Origin: Karstenula rhodostoma CBS 690.94
Taxonomy: Eukaryota > Ascomycota > Dothideomycetes > Pleosporales > Didymosphaeriaceae
Length of the DNA stretch: 64,000 nucleotides
Reading direction: 5' to 3'
Assembly (NCBI GenBank): GCA_010093485.1
Contig: MU001509.1
Span: 490,256 to 554,255 of the forward strand
The notes under the pieces are model-generated. The model did no database searches and was not told the DNA's origin. It was given only the letters and a program-made list of their open reading frames with translations. The translations under genes were made by a program, and so were the position numbers. Below, in pieces: positions 12,649 to 20,731 of this stretch (positions are counted from its first letter, which is position 1; each line of letters begins with the position of its first letter).

Positions 12649-13128
12649 ATGGCCCCATACCTCAGCGGCCCTGCGGTGGAACTCCTGAACATGGTCATCC
12701 GCCCTGTCACTCGTTGCTTTCTAGGGTTGTGTTTGTCGGAGCCATGCGTCTTGTACTTGTTGCCTCGCTTGTCGCCGTGGCAAGCGCGTATAGGTCGTGG
12801 GTTGGCGTCGATACCAGATGGGCGACCCACCCCGACGACTTTCAACCCGCTCGAGTGGGATTACTACGGCAAGATCGGAACATGGTCCAGGTGGTTCAAC
12901 TTGCTGTGGTCCAAGACGGGCGATTTGTTCATGGACAATCTCATCTTCCTGCCCGTGTTGGTCGTTGTGGTTCCTGCATTGGTACTGCTTCGCTGGTTGG
13001 CCCGAAGGCAGCAGCAGCAGGAGGTGGCGCTCCCCGCCGAGGACGACGCCGAGGCTGCGCTCTTGGACGCCATGGACGACGATGCTGTCCCGGAACATGA
13101 AGATGTAGACGAGAACGAGAAGGTATAA
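12649..13128 (+). CDS. Unrecognised small membrane protein
   Basis: A 159-codon frame from ATG 12649 with an aromatic stretch (FNPLEWDYYGKIGTWSRW, FNLLWSKTGDLFMDN), a transmembrane segment (LIFLPVLVVVVPALVLLRWL at about residues 98-117), a basic/Gln stop-transfer stretch (ARRQQQQ) and a very acidic tail (DDDAVPEHEDVDENEK). The start is uncertain. An overlapping frame beginning at ATG 12744 reads like a signal peptide (MRLVLVASLVAVASA) and could be spliced to WDYYGK through a ~55-nt intron with a weak donor near 12801, giving a type I membrane protein. Either model keeps the same membrane segment and acidic tail. It ends 195 bp before the Bmt6 gene on the same strand. No family is recognised. 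Confidence 0.55.
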   Translation: MAPYLSGPAVELLNMVIRPVTRCFLGLCLSEPCVLYLLPRLSPWQARIGRGLASIPDGRPTPTTFNPLEWDYYGKIGTWSRWFNLLWSKTGDLFMDNLIFLPVLVVVVPALVLLRWLARRQQQQEVALPAEDDAEAALLDAMDDDAVPEHEDVDENEKV

Positions 13129-13323
13129 AGGCAGACACTGTATGTTGACGCGAGAAGCGCGCCTTGGCAAATAGAGGGCTACGATAGGGCAAATGCACAA
13201 AGTACGCTAAGACGACCGGACCCTGTCACAGTGTGTCGCATAGCGCTGAATTTTCACGACCACGCAAACCGTCGCGCGTGACTGAAGGATTTCGCCTTCG
13301 AGAAGCAAGAAAAAGCAGATGCA

Positions 13324-14532
13324 ATGGGGCAGTTCGATCGGAAAGCGCAGTCCCAGCCGAAACACGGCAAGCCCTCGGACAGCGGTGCATCGCGGGCGCC
13401 CCCACCGCCACCAAGCAGCCGACCGCTGGAGCGAGGACCAGGCTTCAAGAAGAAGGCGCCGCCCAAAAAATCCCAACCACCAAAAAACGGCTTCCCGACC
13501 TTGCAGGGAAACATGCTCCCCATCGAGCTGCAGCAGCTCATTCTCGATATCTTCCGCGCCACGTTTCCCGCGTCGCAGGACTTTGCGGATCTGAAGCCCT
13601 TGCTCGGCCAGATCAACGAGGCGTTGCTCAAGGGAGATTTCGAGGAGGCATTCCGCACCGACGAGTTCCGCGAGGGGTACGCCATCCGGTGGAGCCCGAC
13701 TCGTGCGTTGGTCTACGCGAATGTGCTCGAGCAGATCTGCGAGGAGCACGGGGACAGTCCGTGGGCCGAGCAACTGCTTGGGGGCGGAGGCAGCGCACCG
13801 GCCAAGGTCCTCTGCTTCGGTGGCGGAGCGGCAGAAGTCATGGCCATGGCGGGAATCATGCGGTTCAGAAGAGCAGACGCCGCGGGGACGCCGAATGCTT
13901 CGTCGTTGCCATCATCCCCGCCCCCCACTCCCCTTGTCGACCTCCGCCTGCTCGACGCAGCAGATTGGTCCGGCGTCGTAGCGAAACTCACCACCGGCCT
14001 GGAAACGCCCCCCGAGCTGTCCAAGTACGCCAGCGCCGCGGCTCGCGCTCGCCATGCATCGTTCCTCCTGCCTCAGGCGCTCAGGACAACGTGCACGAAA
14101 ACCGAGGTTCTGGACCTCACCCAGGAAACCCTGCAGTCCATAGTAGCCCCAGACGTCTCCCTCGTCACGCTCCTCTTCTCCCTGAACGACCTCTACACCA
14201 CCTCCATCCGGCGCGCGACGAGCTTCCTGCGAAAACTCACCGCAGCAGTGCCACCGAGGTGTCTCCTTCTGGTCGTGGACGCGCACGGCGCCGCTTCGGT
14301 GGCAGACGGCATCGAAGACGGGCAGGGTGAGCCGTACCCGATGAGCTGGCTGCTGGACAAGGTGATGCTCCCAACGCAGGTGGTGGTCGAGGACGAGCTG
14401 GTCCCGAAGCGCGAGTGGGAGAGGTTGGTGGGTGATACGAATCGGTTGTTCAAGTTTCCCGACAAGGGGCTGAGCTATCCCGCTGGATTGGAGAATCTGA
14501 AGATGCAGGTGCATCTTTTCAAGCGGATTTAA
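13324..14532 (+). CDS. BMT6: 25S rRNA (uridine-N3)-methyltransferase, Bmt6-like
   Basis: Intronless, 402 residues. A basic Pro-rich N-terminus (about 1-60) is followed by a helical region (LPIELQQLILDIFRATFP, about 66-83; FEEAFRTDEFREGYAIRW). The SAM-binding fold then begins at KVLCFGGGAAEVMAMAG (about 161-177), and DLRLLDAADWSGVV, SLVTLLFSLNDLYTT and CLLLVVDAHGA form later strands. The C-terminal ..LKMQVHLFKRI is typical of the fold's last strand. The combination matches the fungal Bmt6 family, which makes m3U at a single position of 25S rRNA in the nucleolus; yeast Bmt6 is of similar size. The start is ATG 13324; an ATG five bases earlier is in another frame. Housekeeping, probably not rate-limiting for growth by analogy with yeast. 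Confidence 0.85.
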   Translation: MGQFDRKAQSQPKHGKPSDSGASRAPPPPPSSRPLERGPGFKKKAPPKKSQPPKNGFPTLQGNMLPIELQQLILDIFRATFPASQDFADLKPLLGQINEALLKGDFEEAFRTDEFREGYAIRWSPTRALVYANVLEQICEEHGDSPWAEQLLGGGGSAPAKVLCFGGGAAEVMAMAGIMRFRRADAAGTPNASSLPSSPPPTPLVDLRLLDAADWSGVVAKLTTGLETPPELSKYASAAARARHASFLLPQALRTTCTKTEVLDLTQETLQSIVAPDVSLVTLLFSLNDLYTTSIRRATSFLRKLTAAVPPRCLLLVVDAHGAASVADGIEDGQGEPYPMSWLLDKVMLPTQVVVEDELVPKREWERLVGDTNRLFKFPDKGLSYPAGLENLKMQVHLFKRI

Positions 14533-15603
14533 CAAAAATAATAAACTACGGGTTATCTCTTGAAGCGCTGAAAGCAGACCTTAACCCAGCAACCTCAAGT
14601 ATTTGTAACTCGCGTGCAACCCGCTACCGTCCTTCCCTACTTATATCTAAAACTAAACCACCCCACCTACCCAACCCCCATCCCTCGCGCATCCGCAACT
14701 GCTACACACCCCAGTGCCACTTCGAGCTTCTACCGCAACCCCGCCGTGATAATCGACACAAAACCAAACCACATACCCCTGCCACAAGTGAACGCGCTCC
14801 CACCCGGCTCGCCCCCACCCCATCTTCCCATACCCACCTGCTCTTTTAAATCCTTGTCAACGCGTTCTAACAACCCCATAGCGAAGCCTACCTACTGATA
14901 CAATACCATACCCCCCCCCCCCCCCCTGGTAAGCTGGTCTCGCATATGCAGGACTTTTAGCTCGAAGTGGGTGCGTTTGAGCTGAGAGTTTGGGTTGGTG
15001 GTTGGTGACGCGACGTGATGTGATGTGAAGCTGAGGTCGTGTCGTGGGGTGGTTTGCCTTCGCTTAGACGCTTTGATTCGATTAAGTGGGGGCGGTTTGG
15101 ACTCGGAGGGACGTGCTGGGGTAGGTACGTCCCTGCTGGTTTTGGTTATGAGTCTGGGGTAGCGATGGGATTGTTTAGGGCGCCCTTTTTTCTTCCCACT
15201 CTGGTCTTTTTTCTTTCTGGCTTGTGGTTGTACACGCTACTACGATGGCTATGTATCAATAACTTCGTACTATAGCTAGCTGTGCTGTGAGTAAACTAGG
15301 ACGCGAATCAAAACTGAAAATGAAGCACGCACATTCCCTACGGCCCAAAAACCCCGTGTCAGGTACGATATCACAACCCCAGAAAAAGGGCGGTCCACCC
15401 GCTAAAGCTGAGCATGGCACGCCACGCGCAATACGAGCCTCCGCATAGACGACTCATACTACCAGCTGCCCCTCAAATAAAATAGAAAAAACAGCGGTTT
15501 GCCTTGCCCCATTATCCGACCGACCGCGCAGTCTATCCATCCCCAGCCCAATCACGTTCATCCCAGCCCCCACACCCCGCCCAAAAACGCACCCAACCCC
15601 ACC
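14533..15603. other. Intergenic with poly-C tract
   Basis: About 1.07 kb between Bmt6 and the acetyltransferase. C-rich, low-complexity DNA with an exceptional homopolymer. Open frames are short and lack supported starts. Confidence 0.6.
14911..14927 (+). repeat. 17-base poly-C run
   Basis: Seventeen consecutive C residues following taccata. Long homopolymers of C are rare in filamentous fungal DNA and prone to slippage and sequencing-length error. Confidence 0.9.
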
Positions 15604-16365
15604 ATGCCATCCCCAATAAAAGCCCCCCTACACCACCTCCTCAAAGACACACCGCACAAAAGCAGCGAAAGCACATCCGCCGCGGATATGGACATCCTCG
15701 CCGCGCTAGTCGACACGGGCGAGCGAGGCAGAGGGGATAGGTGGTGTGTAGAAGCCGCGGAGCAGCAGCCTGCAAGGAAAGTGCGTGTCTGCGCGGACTC
15801 GGGGAAGCCGGGGAAGGAGGAGGGTGGGAGTGCGAAGAAGAAGAAGAAGGACCCCCGCCTTCCTCCCGTCAAAACTGCGAGGTTGGTACTAAGGGAATTC
15901 GGGCCGGGGGATGCGGAGGCGTATTTCACACTCGAGAGCCAGGACTCGGTGGTGCGGTACCAGACGTGGGGGCCGCGGACGCGTACGCAGGCAGGTTCGG
16001 AGGTGGCGAGGATCATAGAAGCTTCGGAAGCAGTGCCGCGGACGCATGTGGAGCTTGCGGTTGAGTGCGGTGGCGCGTTTATCGGGCGTGTCGGGGCGAA
16101 TGTCCAGCGTGCGCGTCCGCGTGCCGACTTGTGGTTTTCGTTCTTGCCTGGGTGGCAGGGGAAGGGGTTCGCGACGGAGGCGATGGAGGCGTTTGTGGCG
16201 TTGTTGGGGGGCCCGTTGGAGCTGGAGATTGAGTGCGATCCTAGGAATGCGGGGAGTTGAAGGTTGGCGGAGCGTTTGGGGCTTGAGAGGTTTGAGCTTG
16301 TCGAAAGAGCGTTCGAGTGTAAAGGGGAGTGGGTCGGTAGTCTGGTGTATCGTAAGCATGTTTGA
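15604..16365 (+). pseudogene. GNAT-type N-acetyltransferase interrupted by a TGA
   Basis: From ATG 15604 (context ACCATGCC) the frame encodes a Lys-rich N-terminal extension, then a RimJ/RimL-like GNAT domain: TARLVLREFGPGDAEAYF, VVRYQTWGP, the beta4 region FIGRVGAN, the acetyl-CoA loop GWQGKGFATEAMEAFV (pattern Q-x-x-G-x-A), and ELEIECDPRNAGS. A TGA at 16258-16260 stops it there. The same frame then stays open for another 34 codons that supply the missing end of the fold (RLAERLGLERFELVERAF, EWVGSLVYRKHV) to a TGA at 16363. Family members usually have Trp at this position (NxGSWR), so TGG-to-TGA is the likely change, a G-to-A transition of the RIP type. The truncated product lacks the last helix and strand and is probably inactive. 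Nonsense allele, read-through or an assembly error are the alternatives. Confidence 0.8.
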
Positions 16366-18514
16366 GAGCGTGTCGGATAATACACGGAGCTGTATCGGGT
16401 CGGATGTTAGGGCTTGCAACGTTTGTGGGGATGCAATGGTTTGACGAGGGGTGTCATTGGGTCGTGGTGCCCACGTCGGCCACTGATCCGGGGATGGAAT
16501 CAAGTGTGAGATTGGAAAGAGGCTTACAGTTGGGTGGTAGCTGGCTAGAACTTCCAGTCGTGTCCATTGGTGGCGTACGACTCGAATGATGCCTTATAGT
16601 GTAAAAGCCTACGTCCGGAATGTCTAAATGGTCTAAGATTGTTCATTCTTTCGAAGAGGCACAACGATCGCGTCACAATACGATGTTAGAACACCCATCC
16701 ACCGGGGTATGGTAAAGTCGACGCTACCGTGCTGCTGCATCCGAAGGATACATCCACAGAATGTACACCCTCCCAGAGTATTCTCTCTCGCACGAAATAT
16801 CGTATATATAGTGACAGGAACCGCTTCATGCCAGAACTTGGGCAAACATTCACGCTGCACACACGGACGCGGACCCCGCCTTCCCCGAGATTTTGGCTAT
16901 CCGTCAAGATCTCACCCTCTCACGGGAAGGTGAACACCGGTGATACAGTATTAGCTGAAGATTTTAAACTTGTATAGTAAGCTAAGTTACTCTAGGATTA
17001 ACTATTCCATGTATATCTAACTGGCAAAGGCCTTAGATTATATCCGGTCTTCATGTTCCCATGAGAGCTCACTTACGAGCACATCTCACGCAGATTGAAA
17101 CCGAAAAACTGCTCGCTTTCTTCTTCGCGAACGTCCGTTTGTGCTGCAAGCACGGAATCACCCACAAACTCTTTCGACTGTACCTGTACTCCCAAACGCA
17201 CGACTATTCTTACCATTTACATGCTACAACGTCTTCGAAAAAGTCCCAGCTATCTAAGACCAAAAGGCAGACAGTGTGGGCTTAGTGTTATAGCTCCCTG
17301 CGTTACAAAACTTTGTGTCCAGCTCATCCCCCAGCCCTAGCACCCAACCAACACCCATCCCCAGCTCACTCCCTTCCCAACCTCCTAACCAGATCACCGC
17401 CTATACCACATACAAAGAATCCAGAAAGAAAAACAAACACGTCTCCCCCACCTCGTCCCAAGCCAGCCTCCCATCTCACCACCATACCCGACGCAAAACA
17501 ACACCGTGACCATCCTAAGAACAAACCTCACAGCGACACCCCCCTCGTACTCGCCCTCTTAATCCTGCTCGTCGCTTACATCCTACGCCACGAGCTACTC
17601 TGCGTCTTCGGCTGCACGCCGCTCTTCGACCACACTGGCAGTGACTAAGATCTGCGGAATGCCAGCCACCGACGAGTCGGGTTGTATGACGGTGCCTGTG
17701 GTTGAATGTGTGCGTTTGACTGGACAAGGCGGTGGTGGTGGGGTTTGGAGGGTAGGAAGGGGTTGTGGGAGTGGTGTAGGGGGTTGATAGGGGGTGGGTG
17801 TGTGAAGTTTGCTTTGCTCCTGATTAGTAACTGCTGGTGTGTGTAAGGAGGGGGGAGTACTCCTTTTTTCGTGTAACTCGCACAATCATCTGAGGCGTTG
17901 AGGCGTTGAGGTTGATCTTAGACGACTGTTTTTACTGCCATCATCCAGAGCGGGTGTTAATAACAATCACGATATAAAATTGGTCTAGAGATGATAGACG
18001 TGTATACAAATTGTGCAGGGGGTGAAGCCGTACGGTGCGCGCGGTAGGGCACAGAAGTGCGAGGGATAGCGTGCACGCTGTGGATGCGAGATGCCGAGGG
18101 AGACATCCGTCGTATGTCGGCCGGTGTTAAAGGGACAAAGCCAGCGCCAATCCCGTCGAATGTTGTAGGCAACACGATTATGATTAGAAGTCCCACAGCG
18201 TTCTGTCGACCTAACTTTACAGCGCGTGAATGGGCCGAGTAGATGTGCTTGACAAGAAGTATAGTAGCCAGATACGAACTTGCGTCCTACAGTCATTGCT
18301 CGAACTCCGCCATTTGACATATTCCAGAGACCAAAACTTCCAGATCTGGAAGCTCAGGTATGAACAAGCCCCCAATCGCAGCCGCACTAGATAGCAGCAC
18401 CGCATGACATAGACACGGTGCAGGTGCACGCCAACGACACCCTCTACGCAGATACCTCACCTTCACGTCCCGCGTCCCCATCTAATCCCCCAAGACATTC
18501 CTTCCCCTCCGCTA
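16366..18514. other. Intergenic with repeat copy B and scattered non-coding ORFs
   Basis: About 2.1 kb with no supported gene. It contains the dispersed repeat at 16915-17066. A plus frame to 17648 ends in a hydrophobic segment (LVLALLILLVAYIL) but has no ATG, so it is not called. Pyrimidine/purine asymmetry is strong around 17300-17500. Confidence 0.55.
16915..17066 (+). repeat. Dispersed repeat, copy B
   Basis: Partner of 10286-10412 with the same order of landmarks (gggaaggtgaa, gatacagtatta, aagattttaa, gtatagtaag, atgttccc) and a ~25-base extra segment before the last block. The two copies are 6.6 kb apart in direct orientation. Confidence 0.7.
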
Positions 18515-19010
18515 TCATCGTATCCCCACCATGTACACACCACCTACCCAGTAGTTATTCGCCACAAAACCCCAGCGATAACTAAAGATTGTCTCGAAAG
18601 CGTGAATCTCCAAACCGCCAGCCACGCGGTACGTAAGACGGGCGAAGGACACGTCGTACACGTCGTCGGATTGATTGCTAACCGTGAGGTGGACACCAGG
18701 GTCGTAGATAATGCACTGTCGCGCAGTTGGTACTGCTACGATCAAACGGCGTTCGTTGGTGCTGAACCCTCATAGAGCAAGCCACCGGGGAAGACCGTTA
18801 CGTTCACGACTTGCGGTCCCTGTGGTGATAGCTGCAGTCTCTGCACTTTGTAGTAATTCAAGGAGATCGGGATGTCGTACCCGGAGCGACCCGTCAGAAC
18901 GCGTACCGCTCTGTATTCAGTTTGACACGCAGAAGAGCGTGCCTGCTGTAGAATGGCGGCTCAGTAGCGGAGTCAACCACCGAGACGTGATGAGAAGTGT
19001 CTGTTCGAAA
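18515..19010 (-). pseudogene. Decayed unrecognised protein gene with frameshifts
   Basis: Three consecutive minus-strand pieces in different frames read as one beta-rich protein. They are VDSATEPPFYSRHALLRVKL (about 18980-18920), then GYDIPISLNYYKVQRLQLSP and VVNVTVFPGGLLYE (about 18880-18770), then RRLIVAVPTARQCIIYDPGV through SFARLTYRVAGGLEIHAFE and VANNYWVGGVYMVGIR (to 18515). The second-to-third join needs a one-base deletion near 18770. A stop codon or frame change separates the first two. Introns do not explain the joins, because no GT-AG pair of usable length fits. No family is recognised. The absence of a start codon and the frame breaks argue for a relic. Confidence 0.45.
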
Positions 19011-19756
19011 ACTTATACTGCAAAGCTTCTTTGTCTGGTCGCTCCATTCCTTGTGAAGGCCGGAGGTCTAAGAGGTTGAAGCATTGTTCTTTGGGAACCC
19101 ATGCAGGACATCAGGAGGGCGCAGTGTGGTTTGAAGATAGAGAGCCTTTACTTTGCGTGCGCCGTGCAGAGCAAGCCAGAAAAGGTGAGTAAGCCATGTC
19201 ACGTGAGGTTGTGAAAGAATCTCGAATGGGTCACACCAATAGGCAACGTAGTGCTTCATCCCCGCTCGGAATTTTTCATTTGGAGAAGCACGACTGACCT
19301 GCTTCTCTCTACAGTAGTGCACGCATCTGAGATGGGATGCGGACCTGCTTGGCTAAATGCAAGATGCAAAATTTAGCCATACACCAGCATCCCAGTCCAG
19401 CTCCTGACTATAGTCGGACGGGAATTTCTGAAGAATGACCGCTGCAGATTTTGGCACATCGCCCACGTATGCTGTTGGTGCGGTCGGTTGCGTGAGCATG
19501 AAGAGCAACGATGATACAGGGTTACGTCGGAAGATTGAGTACAGTGTGTTGCTCCGCCCGCTGTAGGCAACACACACACACCGGTTGTACTCCAACCTCC
19601 GATCAGTAATGTATAACCCATCTCGTCGTGCAGTAAACACCATTCGATATGTCGGCGTTCGCCTTAGACGTGGGCGCTCCACCGGCATCCAAGCGTCGAT
19701 ACGCGAATGGCACTTGGAACCGGGAGCTGATGGCGGAGGATGAGATACAGAGGGCA
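19011..19756. other. Unassigned stretch with a weak minus-strand ORF
   Basis: A minus frame covering 19353-19793 gives protein-like sequence (MVFTARRDGLYITDRRLEYN, RSNTLYSIFRRNPVSSLLFM, FPSDYSQELDWDAGVWLNF). It overlaps the 3' end of the oxygenase gene on the same strand in another frame, has no recognisable domain and no clear promoter. It may be another fragment of the decayed gene at 18515-19010. Confidence 0.3.
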
Positions 19757-20542
19757 TCAACGTTTGACGCAAAGGTCGCTCCGAATAACCCATTTCTCTC
19801 CCTGGGTCACCTCACGGCCTTCATGCAACATGCAGTGGGCACCATGACGATGCAAAAGCGCTAAGCCAACCTCAAGCTCAACAACAAAAGGTTCGGGCGG
19901 TGGCTCTTTGCTCTTCTTCTTTCCTGTATCTAGTTCAGGATAGAATACCGTCTCGCCCCCGACGCAACCCGTGGCAGGTGAAGTGAGATAGAGCAGCAAG
20001 GTCCAAGTCGTTCGTGCAGGCACCGACGGGCTGCCAGGCAAAGTAACATTGTTTGAGTCATCGTAATGCTGATCAAAGAATTGCCCTTTCGAGTACCGGT
20101 AGATGCGGATGTTGGGGTTCAGACCCACCACTTCGCCGCCCCAGAGCTCTCTACGCTGCGCGGCGTCCATGCCAAGGCCATCGTTCTCAGCGGTTCCCAG
20201 TACAAGTTTCCTCAAGGAAGTACCGCTCCACAGCCTCTCTGCAAATGCTGGGTCGTCAATTTGGAAGCGATCATTCACGCGTACCGCGTCTCCTCGCTTT
20301 GGCTTGCCGGGCGTCGTGGCAAGTGGAAGCAGGGACAGGAAGGATACGTAGGTCTTGCACAGGGTTGCTGTGAAGAAGTTTGGCATCGTCACAATCTGGC
20401 CAGAGAGGGTTTCCCGCAGCGAAAGATCAGACTCGGGAATGAGCGGTGCGAAGGCTGGCCAGTTGGGCGGGGGTGTGGGCGGGGGTGGCTTCTGGGTCGC
20501 CTTGGTCGACAGTTCCGTCTTGTTCTTTTTCTTGGGCCCCAT
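19757..20542 (-). CDS. 2-oxoglutarate/Fe(II)-dependent dioxygenase (prolyl 4-hydroxylase-like)
   Basis: Intronless, 261 residues. A basic N-terminus (MGPKKKNKTE) and Pro-rich segment precede a double-stranded beta-helix domain of the P4Hc type. The iron-binding H-x-D is seen in GQFFDQHYDDS, with IRIYRYSKG before it, then TWTLLLYLTSP, GGETVFYPE, and the distal His with the 2OG-binding basic residue in LLHRHGAHCMLHEGREVTQG and KWVIRSDLCVKR. Relatives hydroxylate protein prolines or act as uncharacterised oxidoreductases; no signal peptide is visible, so it is probably cytosolic or nuclear. The start ATG lies only 189 bp from the divergent ATG of the forkhead gene, so the two share a promoter. 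Fold and metal ligands are sure; the substrate is unknown. Confidence 0.85.
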   Translation of the reverse strand: MGPKKKNKTELSTKATQKPPPPTPPPNWPAFAPLIPESDLSLRETLSGQIVTMPNFFTATLCKTYVSFLSLLPLATTPGKPKRGDAVRVNDRFQIDDPAFAERLWSGTSLRKLVLGTAENDGLGMDAAQRRELWGGEVVGLNPNIRIYRYSKGQFFDQHYDDSNNVTLPGSPSVPARTTWTLLLYLTSPATGCVGGETVFYPELDTGKKKSKEPPPEPFVVELEVGLALLHRHGAHCMLHEGREVTQGEKWVIRSDLCVKR

Positions 20543-20731
20543 GATGGGCGAGTGAGTGAACGAGCGACTGAGCGACCGAGCGATTGTAATTCACTCCAGG
20601 GCGAAGCCTACCGCGGAACTGGGAAGCTACGCTCTCAACGAGTTCTGCGGCCCGCTCTTGACTGGAGGAGGAAGGCGTCGAAGTCTCGGACAGCGGCGCC
20701 TGGCAACGTGCTGTCACGACACCCAGGATCG
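20543..20731. promoter_or_regulatory. Short bidirectional promoter with 8-bp repeats
   Basis: 189 bp separate the start codons of the divergent oxygenase (minus) and Fhl1-like (plus) genes. Next to the oxygenase ATG, 20549-20585 carries near-tandem units of the form GACYGAGC (gagtgagtgaacgagcgact, gagcgaccgagcga). Either a transcription-factor array or a leader microsatellite. Confidence 0.5.

Noticed and set aside
17313..17648. Plus ORF ending in a hydrophobic segment (LVLALLILLVAYILRHELL)
   Set aside because: It begins at a non-ATG codon and has no ATG in frame; Pro/His-rich composition follows from C-rich DNA; no homologue recognised.
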